Shown here piece after piece: positions 25,158 through 33,766 of a DNA stretch of 64,000 nt (position 1 is the first letter of the stretch; each line of letters starts with the position of its first letter). Where the stretch lies: positions 682,001 through 746,000 of the forward strand of contig NZ_JAERQM010000002.1 in assembly GCF_019029495.1 (NCBI RefSeq). The letters are read 5' to 3'. The position numbers and the translations under genes are program-made. The stretch is from Falsiroseomonas oleicola. Lineage in GTDB: Bacteria > Pseudomonadota > Alphaproteobacteria > Acetobacterales > Acetobacteraceae. The notes under the pieces were generated by a model. The model made no database searches and had not been told where the DNA came from. It was given only the letters and a program-made list of their open reading frames with translations.

Positions 25158-26044
25158 TCCAGTTCAGCCTGGTGGTCGCGACGCGCGGCCGGACGACGGA
25201 GCTGGTGGAATTCCTCGACAGCGTCACCGCCCAGGGGCGCGACGATGTCGAGGTGATCGTGGTCGACCAGAACGAGGATGGCCGCCTCGCCCCGCTGCTG
25301 GCGCCCTATGCCGACCGGCTGCCAGTGACGCATCTGCGCTCCTCCGTCGCCCGCGCCAACCATGCGCGCAACCTTGGCCTGCGCCTGGCGGCCGGGGAGC
25401 TGGTGAGCTTCCCGGATGATGACTGCCTCTACCCGCCCCATCTGCTGGACCGCGTGGCGGCGGCCTTCGACGCCGATCCGGCGCTGACCATCCTGACCGG
25501 CCCGGCGGAAAGCCCGGAGGGCGGCCTCGGTTCGGGCCGCTGGCGGCAGGAGGGCGGGCCGATCACGCCCGAGAATGCCTGGACCAGCATCATCGAGTTC
25601 AACCTCTGGCTCCGCCGCAACCTGGCGCTGCGCCTCGGCGGCTTCGACGATGAGATGGGGCCGGGCACGCAGCTCGGCTCGGCGGAGGGCAATGACCTGG
25701 TCCTGCGCGCGGTCACCGTGGGGCACAAGGCGATCTACGACCCCAGCCTGCGCATCATCCACCCGGACAAGCGGCTGTCGGAAGTGGCGGTGGCGCGGGC
25801 CTGGCTCTACGGCGCCGGGCTCGGCTTCGCGCTGCGGCGTCATTCGGTGCCGGCCGTCGTCTGGATGCCCTTCGCGATCCGCCCGCTGGGCGGGCTGGCG
25901 CTGAGCCTGGTGAAACTGCGGCCGCGCGATGCGGCCTATTACGGCATGACCTTCCTCGGAAGGCTGCGCGGCTTTCTGCGCGGCGATGCGACGGCCGGGC
26001 GCATCCGCCCGGCGATCCAGGGCCGCAAGCCGGATTCGAAGTGA
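25154..26044 (+). CDS. glycosyltransferase family 2
   Basis: A 296-residue GT-A enzyme. It shows the N-terminal SLVVATRGRTTELVEFLDSV, the nucleotide-binding DQNEDGR, SVARANHARNLGL, and the metal site PDDDCLYPP (the D-x-D-like motif). The acceptor-side segment ITPENAWTSIIEFNLWLRR ends at the GGFDDEMGPGT loop common to GT2 rhamnosyl/galactosyl transferases. The C-terminus has hydrophobic stretches that may associate with the membrane. Start and stop overlap neighbours by four bases or fewer. Confidence 0.9.
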   Translation: MIQFSLVVATRGRTTELVEFLDSVTAQGRDDVEVIVVDQNEDGRLAPLLAPYADRLPVTHLRSSVARANHARNLGLRLAAGELVSFPDDDCLYPPHLLDRVAAAFDADPALTILTGPAESPEGGLGSGRWRQEGGPITPENAWTSIIEFNLWLRRNLALRLGGFDDEMGPGTQLGSAEGNDLVLRAVTVGHKAIYDPSLRIIHPDKRLSEVAVARAWLYGAGLGFALRRHSVPAVVWMPFAIRPLGGLALSLVKLRPRDAAYYGMTFLGRLRGFLRGDATAGRIRPAIQGRKPDSK

Positions 26045-26916
26045 TGCGGCTGGCCATCGGCATCGCCACGCGCGGCCGCGCCGCCATCCTGGGCGAGGTG
26101 CTTTGCGAGTTGGCCCGGCAGTCCCGCGCGCCGGACCGGGTGCTGGTCTGCCATGTGACGGAGGATGACGTCGCCGGGCTGCCGGCGCGCTTTCCCCAGG
26201 TGGAATTCCTGGCCAGCCCGGCCGGCCTGCCGCGCCAGCGCAACGCCATCCTGGACCGGCTCGGCGATTGCGATGCGGTGCTGTTCCTCGACGATGATTT
26301 TTTGCCGGCGCCGGACTACCTGGCGGTGACGGAGGCGGTGCTCGTCACGCATCCCGATTGCGTCGTCACCACCGGCACGGTTATCGCGGACGGGGCGAAG
26401 GGGCCTGGGCTGGGCGTGGCGGAAGGCCGCGCCGTGCTGGCGGCCGATGTGCCGCCCGCCGACGGCATGGCGGTGGCGCCGCATTTCAATGGCTATGGCT
26501 GCAACATGGCCTTTCGCCTCGCCCCCCTGCGCGCGCATGGCATCAGGGTGGATGAGGCCCTGCCGCTCTATGGCTGGTACGAGGATATCGACGTGACCCG
26601 GGCGCTCGGCCGGCACGGCACCATCCTGCGGCTGGAAGGGGCGCGGGGCGTGCATCTCGGCAGCAAGTCCGGGCGCGTCTCCGGCCTGCGGCTTGGCTAC
26701 AGCCAGGTGGCGAACCCGGTCTATCTGGCGCGCAAGGGCACCTTCCCCTGGAGCCACGCCATCCCCTCCGCCGCGCGCCACACCGCGATGAACGCGCTGC
26801 GGTCCCTGGCGCCGGAGCCGCATGTGGATCGCTTCGGGCGGCTGCGCGGCAATCTGATCGCGCTGTTCGACCTGCTGCGCGGCCGGGCGCATCCCGCGCG
26901 CATCCTGGAGCTGTAG
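26044..26916 (+). CDS. glycosyltransferase family 2
   Basis: A 290-residue GT-A enzyme starting at the ATG that shares one base with the preceding TGA (a GTG three bases upstream is also possible). Motifs are AIGIATRGRAAILGEVL, LPRQRNAILDRL, LFLDDDFLPAPDY with the metal-binding Asp cluster, and FNGYGCNMAFRLA followed by YGWYEDIDVTRALGRHG, the usual acceptor/base region. It differs clearly from the previous GT2, so it probably adds a different sugar. A four-base gap leads to the YdcF gene. Confidence 0.9.
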   Translation: MRLAIGIATRGRAAILGEVLCELARQSRAPDRVLVCHVTEDDVAGLPARFPQVEFLASPAGLPRQRNAILDRLGDCDAVLFLDDDFLPAPDYLAVTEAVLVTHPDCVVTTGTVIADGAKGPGLGVAEGRAVLAADVPPADGMAVAPHFNGYGCNMAFRLAPLRAHGIRVDEALPLYGWYEDIDVTRALGRHGTILRLEGARGVHLGSKSGRVSGLRLGYSQVANPVYLARKGTFPWSHAIPSAARHTAMNALRSLAPEPHVDRFGRLRGNLIALFDLLRGRAHPARILEL

Positions 26917-26919
26917 TAG

Positions 26920-27717
26920 ATGGACGGCGCCTTCTTCCTTGTCTCCAAGCTGGTCTGGGGGCTGCTGCGGCCGAACACGCTGGCGCTGGCCCTGGCGGTG
27001 CTCGGGCTGGTGCTGGTCTGGCGCGGGCGGCGCTTCGGGCGCTGGCCGCTGACGCTCGGCCTCGGCTGGTATGCGGCGGTGTTCTGCCTGCCGGTCGCGG
27101 CACTGCTGACCCTGCCATTGGAAAATCGCTTCCCCCGGCCCGCGACGGCGCCGCCCTTCGTCACCGGCATCATCGTGCTGGGCGGCGCGGTGGAACAGCG
27201 CATGACCGCGGCCCGCGGCATCCCGGCGCTGAATGGCGCGGCGGAACGCATGACGGAGGGCATGGCGCTGGCGCTGCGCTATCCCGAGGCGCGGCTGGTC
27301 TTCACCGGCGGCACCGCCGCCCTCGACCAGTCAGGCCCCACCGAGGCGGAGACCGCGCGGCTGCTGTTCACTCAGCTCGGCCTGCCGGCGAACCGGCTGC
27401 TGCTGGAGAATGAAAGCCGCAACACGCATGAGAACGCGGTCTTCACCCACCGCCTGCTGAACCCCCAGCCAGGCGAGACCTGGCTGCTGGTGACCTCCGC
27501 CAGCCATATGCCGCGCTCGGTCGGGGTGTTCCGCGCGGCGGGGTGGCGGGTGGTACCCTGGCCGGTGAACTACACCACGGGCGACGATCCGGCGCTGTGG
27601 TGGGACAATCCCTTTCCGACCCGGCTGAACCAGGCGGAATGGGCGCTGCGGGAATGGGTGGGGCTGACGGTCTATTGGCTGACGGGGCGGACAGGGGCCT
27701 GGTTTCCGGGGCCGTGA
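26920..27717 (+). CDS. YdcF/ElyC/SanA family protein (DUF218)
   Basis: A 265-residue inner-membrane protein with two N-terminal helices (about residues 12-31 and 45-65) followed by a DUF218 domain facing the periplasm. Marks are FVTGIIVLGGAVEQRM, RLVFTGGTAALDQSGPTEAE, LLLENESRNTHENA, LVTSASHMPRSVGVFRAAG and WPVNYTT. ElyC-type relatives affect envelope and undecaprenyl-linked glycan homeostasis in E. coli. Its place as last gene of the coupled glycosyltransferase run suggests a role in the same lipid-carrier pathway (inference). Confidence 0.9.
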   Translation: MDGAFFLVSKLVWGLLRPNTLALALAVLGLVLVWRGRRFGRWPLTLGLGWYAAVFCLPVAALLTLPLENRFPRPATAPPFVTGIIVLGGAVEQRMTAARGIPALNGAAERMTEGMALALRYPEARLVFTGGTAALDQSGPTEAETARLLFTQLGLPANRLLLENESRNTHENAVFTHRLLNPQPGETWLLVTSASHMPRSVGVFRAAGWRVVPWPVNYTTGDDPALWWDNPFPTRLNQAEWALREWVGLTVYWLTGRTGAWFPGP

Positions 27718-27792
27718 CCGCAGATCAACTTCCCATGATGCTATTGTATACTTTTCTGCTCAGGTAGATGGTGCTGGCGAGGTGACGACGCC

Positions 27793-28242
27793 ATGCAGAT
27801 CCGCTTCCGACGTTTCGCCATCGACCACCATCTGACCAAACACCAGATCCGTGGCAGCGGCATGTTGCTGATGTCGCTCGGCTTGCTGCTGGCCGGCTCG
27901 GCGGCCTTGGGGATGGCCGCCCTGCTGCAGGATCCTTTTCCGCAGCAATGGTTGTCCCCGGGCTTGGCGCTCGTCCAGCGCGAGGCGGGTGCGGAGCCAG
28001 CGGGGGCGCTGCTGATCGCCGGCTGGGCTTTCGCCTTCCTGGCGCTGATCGCCGCTACGGCCATCTGCCTTCAGGGACTTTGGCAGATGGTCGTCGGCAG
28101 CCGGAGTGCCGCGGTGATTGGGTTGTTGATGTGTCTGGGCGCCCTGTTGCTGGCCGGCGCCGTGTCTGCCTCCATTCTCCTGGGCAGGCCGATCGGGCGG
28201 CTGATCGTTCAGGCGGTGGCGTCGTCATCCGGCCTCGCATGA
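27793..28242 (+). CDS. hypothetical membrane protein (149 aa)
   Basis: An unrecognised inner-membrane protein with three clear hydrophobic helices (about residues 23-43, 68-92, 103-127) and a basic N-terminus (MQIRFRRFAIDHH). The region before it (27744-27752, TTGTATACT) could contain a -10 element, so it may have its own promoter rather than belong to the preceding operon. It is convergent with the following GT-C gene. The Leu/Ala/Gly-rich helices give no clue to function. Confidence 0.6.
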   Translation: MQIRFRRFAIDHHLTKHQIRGSGMLLMSLGLLLAGSAALGMAALLQDPFPQQWLSPGLALVQREAGAEPAGALLIAGWAFAFLALIAATAICLQGLWQMVVGSRSAAVIGLLMCLGALLLAGAVSASILLGRPIGRLIVQAVASSSGLA

Positions 28243-28249
28243 GGCGGCC

Positions 28250-29851
28250 TCAACCAGGGCTTGTCGAGCCGTCCGGAGTTGCTGCGGGCACCGGCATGGC
28301 GGCCTTCACCCGATAGATCTCCACCGGCCCGCGGCGCTCCGCCACTGTCGCCGCCAGTTCATAATCGCGGGCCACCGCCGCCATCACCTGCGCCGCCGCG
28401 GCCGGGCGCATGTTCTGCATCCAGGCGCGGTCCACGACGATGACGCGGGGGCGGGCGGCCAGGACGCGGTCCAGCTCGGCCTCGGTGTTCGTATCCGACA
28501 GATCCTCGAATTCGCCGGTCAGATGCGGTGGGAAGGGGAAGCGCGTGGCGATGCGCAGGCCGGACAGGACATAGGCGCTGGTGTGGTAGTTGGCGATGAA
28601 GGCATCCGCCCCCGGCCCGCCCGCCGCCGCCATCGCTGCCGCCACCTCCCGCACCGGGTCGCGGTGCAGCAGGCCGGGGCCGCGTTCCAGCCGTTCATGC
28701 ATCTCCGGCACCCAGCCCTGCGCCGCCAGCGCCAGCAGCAGCACGGCCATCATCGGCCGCACCACATCCGGGCGCGCCAGCAGCCCCGCGACGCGCCATA
28801 TGCCGACCGCCGCGAGCAGGGAGAGCGAGGGCAGCCACAGCAGAAAGTAATGCGCGAAGAAGAAGCCCGGCCCGGCAATGGCGATGCTGGCGATGCCGAA
28901 CCAGGCGAAGGCCACCGCCGTCAGCAGCGCCGCCGGCCCGCGCGGCCGCCACAGCGCCAGCGCCACCAGCGCCGCCGCGAAGATCAGGCTGAGCTGCACC
29001 GCCGCCGCGGCGATGCGCCGCCAGGCCTCACCGCTCGCGATCCGCTCCATGGAATAGCGGAAGGGGGCGAGGATCGAGCCGTCCAGGTAGTCCGCCAGCC
29101 AGCCCTGCGCCCAGTAGATCAGCGCGAAGACCAGGAAGGGCGTGGCGCAGAGCGCGGCATAGGCGCCCGCCATGGCCAGGGCACGCCGCCAGGGCAGGGC
29201 GCCGCGCCACAGCGCCGGGCCGAGCAGCACGGCGAAGGCGAGGCAGCCCGCCGGCACCGCCACCTGCTTCACCACCAGCGCCCAGCCGACCAGCAGCCCC
29301 ATCGCGATCAGGGCGGGCCAGCCCGGCGCCCGGCGCTCCGGCCCCAGCGCCTGGGCCGCGCCATGGATGGCGATGGCCATGGCGCTGGCCATGAAGGGCG
29401 CGATCAGAAGTTCCGTATTGGTGCAGAGCCCGCTGAGCAGCAGCGTATGCGCCGCATAGATCACGCCGGCGCTGACGCCGACGCCACGCGGCGCCCCCGC
29501 CGCCCGCACCGCGCCGAACAGCGCGCAGGCCGTGGCGGCCACGCAGATCAGCCCGAGCAGCCGCACCGCCTCCACGGACACGCCGAAGGCCAGGAAGGCG
29601 AGGGCGAACATGGCCGGCGCGCCGATCGGGTGCATGTCCCAGGCGGCGACCAGCGGCCAGCCGCCGTTCAGCCATTCCCGCGCCTGCACCATGTAGAGCC
29701 CCTCATCCGTATCGACCACGGCCGGGACGAAGGAGGTCAGCCGCAGCAGCACGGTGGCGGTGATGATGAGCAGCAGCGCCAGAGCATCCCTCCCGCCGGG
29801 GCGGGCGAGGGTGGCGGTGGGGGCGTCGGGCAGGATGCGACCGTCCAGCAT
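28250..29851 (-). CDS. GT-C fold membrane glycosyltransferase (ArnT/PMT_2-like)
   Basis: A 533-residue polytopic protein of the GT39/PMT_2 type that uses polyprenyl-phosphate sugars as donors and acts on the periplasmic side. After the first helix comes VVDTDEGLYMVQAREWLNGG with the catalytic Asp pair, then DMHPIGAPAMFAL, further helices to about residue 390, and a C-terminal soluble domain with YHTSAYVLSGLRIATRFPFP. This arrangement is normal for the family. It lies at the edge of the exopolysaccharide locus and is convergent with the preceding gene, so it may modify an envelope glycan or lipid A-like acceptor. Confidence 0.85.
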   Translation of the reverse strand: MLDGRILPDAPTATLARPGGRDALALLLIITATVLLRLTSFVPAVVDTDEGLYMVQAREWLNGGWPLVAAWDMHPIGAPAMFALAFLAFGVSVEAVRLLGLICVAATACALFGAVRAAGAPRGVGVSAGVIYAAHTLLLSGLCTNTELLIAPFMASAMAIAIHGAAQALGPERRAPGWPALIAMGLLVGWALVVKQVAVPAGCLAFAVLLGPALWRGALPWRRALAMAGAYAALCATPFLVFALIYWAQGWLADYLDGSILAPFRYSMERIASGEAWRRIAAAAVQLSLIFAAALVALALWRPRGPAALLTAVAFAWFGIASIAIAGPGFFFAHYFLLWLPSLSLLAAVGIWRVAGLLARPDVVRPMMAVLLLALAAQGWVPEMHERLERGPGLLHRDPVREVAAAMAAAGGPGADAFIANYHTSAYVLSGLRIATRFPFPPHLTGEFEDLSDTNTEAELDRVLAARPRVIVVDRAWMQNMRPAAAAQVMAAVARDYELAATVAERRGPVEIYRVKAAMPVPAATPDGSTSPG

Positions 29852-30029
29852 GGTCTCTCACGCGGCCGTGATGGCTCACGCGCTACCCATCTCAAAGCTG
29901 GGGCGCGGATGCAACCGCTCTATCGGCGCTGATGCGCGCGCCGCGTGGCTTTGTGCGGGCGGGGTGAAGGCGGGATCGGGGCAGGGGGCACCCTTGAACC
30001 GGGGGCAGGGACGGGCAACATGACCAGCC

Positions 30030-30329
30030 ATGGAACCGCATCGACCTCCGCCCGTCCTGGACATGACGCCCGACGGGGAATTCCGGCAGCCGCCGACCCC
30101 GCCGCAGCCCGGCCTTCTGGACCGCGTGCTGGCACGTGTCGGCGGCGTCGCGCTGCTGGTCGCGCTGGTCGCGGGTGGGCTGGTGCTCGCCTCGCTGGCC
30201 GTGGTCTTCGTCGGGCTGATCCTGCCGGTGCTGCTCGTGGCCGGGCTGATCGGCGCCGGCTCCATCTGGTGGCGGCTGCGGCGCGCGAGCCAGCAGGGCC
30301 GGCCCGTCTTCGTCGTGATGCGCCGCTGA
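30030..30329 (+). CDS. small hypothetical membrane protein (99 aa)
   Basis: A protein with a Pro-rich soluble N-terminus (residues 1-28) and two closely spaced hydrophobic helices (about 37-60 and 61-78), ending in the basic tail WWRLRRASQQGRPVFVVMRR. No family is recognised. The codon bias matches neighbouring genes. Its stop overlaps the possible CTG start of the next small gene, so the two may be a unit of paired small membrane proteins. Confidence 0.6.
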   Translation: MEPHRPPPVLDMTPDGEFRQPPTPPQPGLLDRVLARVGGVALLVALVAGGLVLASLAVVFVGLILPVLLVAGLIGAGSIWWRLRRASQQGRPVFVVMRR

Positions 30330-30355
30330 GCACGCCACCCGAGCCGCCCTTCCGG

Positions 30356-30667
30356 GTGGCGGAGGACCGGCTTTACGACGTCTCCCCCCGCGGCACCCCC
30401 TGGACCGAGGGCGACCCGGCCGAGGCCGCGCTGCGGCTGCGCCGGATGCGCTGGCTGTTCGGCATCGGATTGCTGGTCAATGGCGCCACCTGGACAGCGG
30501 CCGGCGCCGCCCTGGCGCTGGGCGGGCCGCGCTGGGGCGCGGGATTCGGGTTGCTGGCGGTGCTGACGGCGCCGCTGCTGGGATTGCCCGCCATCGCCGA
30601 AGTCGCCGCCCGGCGCCGGGCGCGCCGCGTGCACCGGCAGCGGCCCGCGGATTTTTCGCGGGGGTGA
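30356..30667 (+). CDS. small hypothetical membrane protein (about 103 aa)
   Basis: A frame directly downstream of the 99-residue membrane protein. It encodes a polar start (AEDRLYDVSPRGTPWTEGDP), a basic amphipathic segment (LRLRRMRWLFG), two hydrophobic helices and a very basic tail (RRRARRVHRQR). GTG 30356 is taken as the start. The reading frame stays open upstream to a CTG at 30326 that shares bases with the preceding stop codon, so a coupled, longer form is possible. No family is recognised, and the ribosome site is weak. Confidence 0.5.
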   Translation: MAEDRLYDVSPRGTPWTEGDPAEAALRLRRMRWLFGIGLLVNGATWTAAGAALALGGPRWGAGFGLLAVLTAPLLGLPAIAEVAARRRARRVHRQRPADFSRG

Positions 30668-30684
30668 GCTATCTGTGGAAGCCA

Positions 30685-30939
30685 CTACGGGATCGATGTG
30701 TGACTGCTGCACCCAGCCTGGAGCCATCCGTGTTTGCAGGCGGTTTCGTGTCCCACCACGGCACCCTGGATGAAGCCGCCCAAACCCCCCAATATCGCTG
30801 CGGCTGCGACTACCGAGGCGCCTACCGCCTGCCATCGGGAGAGTGAAATTCGGCGGCCTACCTCCACAGGCTTCCCATCCCAGTAGAGCCGTCCATCGTC
30901 GTCCAGGCCCAGCCAACTCGTCTCGTCATTGGTCATCAT
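30685..30939 (-). CDS. small membrane-anchored hypothetical protein (84 aa)
   Basis: The N-terminal part reads WLGLDDDGRLYWDGKPVEVGR, a small beta-rich motif. Then comes a single helix (VGASVVAAAAILGGLGGFIQG) and a short Cys-containing tail (ETACKHGWLQAGCS), suggesting an outward-facing C-terminus with a possible disulfide. ATG 30939 is followed by another at 30936. A longer form from 31002 would overlap the stop region of the upstream LLM oxidoreductase gene by a few bases. Neither start has a good ribosome site. Function is unknown. Confidence 0.55.
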   Translation of the reverse strand: MMTNDETSWLGLDDDGRLYWDGKPVEVGRRISLSRWQAVGASVVAAAAILGGLGGFIQGAVVGHETACKHGWLQAGCSSHTSIP

Positions 30940-30994
30940 GCGGACGCCAGGAGGCCACTTCGAAGTATCGGGCCGGGTGCCAAGGATGACCTTC

Positions 30995-32044
30995 CTAGGC
31001 ATGCTGATACGCACCGTGGCGTGTGGCGCCGGCCGCCACCGCCTCCGCCAGTAACCGAAAGGACTCCTGCCGCGCTTTAGGGTCGTGGCAGGGGGTGAGG
31101 ACGGCGACTTCCTCCACCCCATGCGCTTCCGCCAGCGCGGCCAGGCGCGTCGCCACCTGTTCGGGGGCGCCGACCAAAGCGCGGGCGCGCATTCGCTCGA
31201 TCTTTGCGGAGTCCTCCGGCGTCAGCGGATAGGCCTCCGCCTCCTCCAGGCTTGGCAGAGGCGGGTAGATTCCGCGGTCGCGGGACAGGCGCCAGATGGC
31301 GCGGGACCGGAAATGCCGGAACGCCTCGGCCTCCGTCGCCGCGGTCAGGGCGAAGACGGCGACCACGCCCTGCGGCTTCGCCAGCCGGCCCGGCACGCCG
31401 GGATGCGGCCGGAAACCCTCGCGATACAGGGCCATCGCTTCCTCGCTCCCGCGGCCATCGGTGATGAAGTGGGCAAAACAATAGGGCAGGCCGAAATAGG
31501 CGGCGAGCTGGGCGCCGAAATCGGAACTGCCGAGAATCCAGACCTCCGGCCGCGTCGGGATCGCCGGATTGGCGGCAACCATGCGGAAGGGGTGGCTTTC
31601 CGGCAGCCCGTCGCCGAGCCAGCCCATCAGGTCCTGCACCTGCTGCGGGAATCGGTCCCCGGCCTGGGCCGCATCCGGGTTAAGCGCATAGGCGGTGCGG
31701 CCGTCCGAGCCCGGGGCGCGGCCGACGCCGAGGTCGATGCGGCCTGGCGCGATTGCCTCCAGCACCCGGAACTGCTCGGCCACCTTCAGCGCGGCATAAT
31801 GCGGCAGCATGACGCCGGCGGTGCCGATGCGGATGCGCTGGGTGGTGGCGGCGATGGCGGCCACCAGGATTTCGGGCGCAGTGCCGGCGTGGGAGGCGCT
31901 GTTGTGATGCTCCGCCAGCCAGTAGCGGCGATAGCCCCATTGGTCCGCCAGCTTCGCGAGCGCCAGCGTCTCCCGGATCGCGTCATCGGCACCGCGGCCG
32001 GAGGCGATGGTCGATTGGTCGAGAATGGACAGCGCAAGCGGCAT
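30995..32044 (-). CDS. LLM class flavin-dependent oxidoreductase
   Basis: A 349-residue bacterial-luciferase-like monooxygenase that uses reduced FMN supplied by a separate reductase. Marks of the YhbW-type subgroup are LSILDQSTIASGRGADDAIR at the N-terminus, RYWLAEHHNSASHAGTAPEI, GRIDLGVGRAPGSDGRTA, EVWILGSSDFGAQLAAYFGL and GAPEQVATRLAALAEAHGV. The substrate is unknown. It is divergent from the nucleoside deaminase, with about 55 bp between starts. The small membrane-anchored protein follows it on the same strand. Confidence 0.92.
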   Translation of the reverse strand: MPLALSILDQSTIASGRGADDAIRETLALAKLADQWGYRRYWLAEHHNSASHAGTAPEILVAAIAATTQRIRIGTAGVMLPHYAALKVAEQFRVLEAIAPGRIDLGVGRAPGSDGRTAYALNPDAAQAGDRFPQQVQDLMGWLGDGLPESHPFRMVAANPAIPTRPEVWILGSSDFGAQLAAYFGLPYCFAHFITDGRGSEEAMALYREGFRPHPGVPGRLAKPQGVVAVFALTAATEAEAFRHFRSRAIWRLSRDRGIYPPLPSLEEAEAYPLTPEDSAKIERMRARALVGAPEQVATRLAALAEAHGVEEVAVLTPCHDPKARQESFRLLAEAVAAGATRHGAYQHA

Positions 32045-32100
32045 CGGGGACCCTCCAGCCTGTAACCTGGGGCCTGTGTCCCGCCGCGTCGAGGTGGCCG

Positions 32101-32571
32101 ATGACCGATGAGGATTTCATGCGCCACGCCATCGCTTTGTCCCGCCGCGGCATGGCGGGCGGCGCGGGCGGGCCTTTCGGGGCGGTGGTGGTGCTGGAGG
32201 GCCAGGTGGTGGCGGAGGGCTGGAACCAGGTGACCTCGACCCTCGACCCGACGGCCCATGCCGAGATCGTCGCCATCCGTCGCGCCTGCACGACGCTCGG
32301 CCGCTTCGACCTGCGCGGCGCCACGGTGTTCACCAGCTGCGAGCCCTGCCCGATGTGCCTGGCCGCGCTGTACTGGGCACGCTGCGACCGCGTGGTCTAT
32401 GCGAATGACCGCCAGCAGGCGGCGGCGATCGGCTTCGACGACGAGTTTCTGTACCAGGAAGTGCCCAAGCCGATCGCGGCGCGGAGCCTGCCGATGCAGC
32501 GGCTGCTGGGGGCGGAAGCGCTGACGGTGTTTGAGGAATGGGCGGGGAAGGCGGATCGGGTGGCGTATTGA
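32101..32571 (+). CDS. nucleoside/guanine deaminase, zinc-dependent
   Basis: A 156-residue cytidine/deoxycytidylate-deaminase-fold enzyme, most similar in layout to bacterial guanine deaminase (GuaD). The zinc site is complete: His53 and proton-shuttling Glu55 in TAHAEIVAIRRAC, and Cys83/Cys86 in CEPCPMCLAALYWAR. Substrate-side motifs are GGPFGAVVV and the C-terminal DEFLYQEVPKP, typical of guanine deaminases rather than tRNA adenosine deaminase (TadA). Role: purine salvage and catabolism in the cytosol. The start is 56 bp from the divergent LLM gene. Confidence 0.88.
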   Translation: MTDEDFMRHAIALSRRGMAGGAGGPFGAVVVLEGQVVAEGWNQVTSTLDPTAHAEIVAIRRACTTLGRFDLRGATVFTSCEPCPMCLAALYWARCDRVVYANDRQQAAAIGFDDEFLYQEVPKPIAARSLPMQRLLGAEALTVFEEWAGKADRVAY

Positions 32572-32645
32572 GGGGGTGATGGACGCTCCACGAACATTTC
32601 CATACCGTATCCTGCCGTTGATCCGATTGAAGATGGCGAGTTGAA

Positions 32646-33764
32646 ATGAATGTCTATGCAGGCGTGAAGCGGATGTACCGCGACATGACGGGTGCGAGCG
32701 CGCGCGAGGCACGGGATTGGCTGCTGATGCGCGAGTCGCGGATCAAGGCGCTGGAGGAGCTGATCTATCTGCGCGAGATGGCGATCCAGAACGAGCAGGC
32801 GTCGAGCCGCAAGATCCAGAGCGATTACGAGATCAGGCTCAAATATCGCGAGGACACGGTGCTGGAACGCGAGGCGCGCATCAGCGACCTCGAGGAGAAC
32901 GTCATTGCGCTGGAGGAGCTGATCAATCTGCGCGAGATGGCCATCCAGAACGAGCAGGCGACGACACGGAAGATCCAGAGCGATTACGAGATCAGGCTCA
33001 AATACCGCGAGGACACTGTCTTGGAACGCGAGGCCCGCATCAGCGACCTCGAGGAGAACGTCATTGCGCTGGAGCGGAAGGCGCGAGAATTCTGCGCCGG
33101 AATGCCGCAGGTCGAGGTGGATTTCGGCCGGTTCTCAAGGGCATCGCCGCAGGACCGGGCATTGATGGCCTGGCAGGCCGCCGATGGCTGGTGCACCCGG
33201 GAAAAGGCGCTCTGGCTCGCGCATCTCGTGGAAAGCCGGCACGTCACGCGGGCGCTGGAAATCGGGGTGCATGGCGGCAAGTCGCTATTGCCGATCGCGG
33301 CGGTGATTTCGGCCTGGGACGGGGTAACGTTCGGCGTCGAGCCCTGGTCGCCCGATATCGCGGTCGCCGAGCCGACCACCGGGGCCAATGACGATTACTG
33401 GCGCAATCTCGACTACAATCTGGTCAAGTCCCGCTTCCACGTCGCCGGCCTGAAGCTGGGCCTGACGCGGCATATCCGCATGTTGGAGATTTCCTCCGAC
33501 CAGGCCCGCCTCGCCTTGGCCGATCAGCGCTTCGATCTCATCCATCTCGACGGATCGCACGCGCCCGATCAGGCGCTGCGCGACATCATCGGCTGGTCTG
33601 CCCTGCTGAGCGAGTCGGGCGTCCTGGTGGTGGACGATATCGACTGGCCGACATTGGCGGAGGGGCGCGCCTATCTGGCCCGGCATTTCCTGGCTCTGGA
33701 CGAGTTCCGCGAGGCGGGCGGCGCTTCCTATGGCGCCTACCTGCTTCGCGACAAACCCGCCTGA
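32646..33764 (+). CDS. coiled-coil class I methyltransferase with internal duplication
   Basis: A 372-residue protein. Residues about 30-140 are a long charged coiled coil (heptads of Leu/Ile among Glu, Arg and Lys) made of two near-identical 53-residue units. A C-terminal class I methyltransferase-like domain follows: RALEIGVHGGKSLLPIAA (SAM-binding loop), FGVEPWSPD, FDLIHLDGSHAPDQALRDI and GVLVVDDIDWP, as in class I methyltransferase family 24-type enzymes. This domain pair resembles glycan-modifying methyltransferases that measure or tether chains by a coiled coil (inference). Codon use is less GC-extreme than in neighbours, hinting at acquisition. Confidence 0.8.
   Translation: MNVYAGVKRMYRDMTGASAREARDWLLMRESRIKALEELIYLREMAIQNEQASSRKIQSDYEIRLKYREDTVLEREARISDLEENVIALEELINLREMAIQNEQATTRKIQSDYEIRLKYREDTVLEREARISDLEENVIALERKAREFCAGMPQVEVDFGRFSRASPQDRALMAWQAADGWCTREKALWLAHLVESRHVTRALEIGVHGGKSLLPIAAVISAWDGVTFGVEPWSPDIAVAEPTTGANDDYWRNLDYNLVKSRFHVAGLKLGLTRHIRMLEISSDQARLALADQRFDLIHLDGSHAPDQALRDIIGWSALLSESGVLVVDDIDWPTLAEGRAYLARHFLALDEFREAGGASYGAYLLRDKPA
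32748..33065 (+). repeat. tandem duplication, two 159-bp units
   Basis: Units 32748-32906 and 32907-33065 are in-frame direct repeats of 53 codons inside the coiled coil. By eye they differ at about 11 of 159 positions, mostly synonymous; the amino-acid changes are Tyr to Asn, Ser to Thr and Ser to Thr. This indicates a recent duplication, or homogenisation by recombination. Confidence 0.9.
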
Positions 33765-33766
33765 TG

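Noticed and set aside
32748-33065. Direct repeats considered as a CRISPR-like or microsatellite array
   Set aside because: Only two units of 159 bp, in frame with a coiled coil, no spacers and no cas genes.
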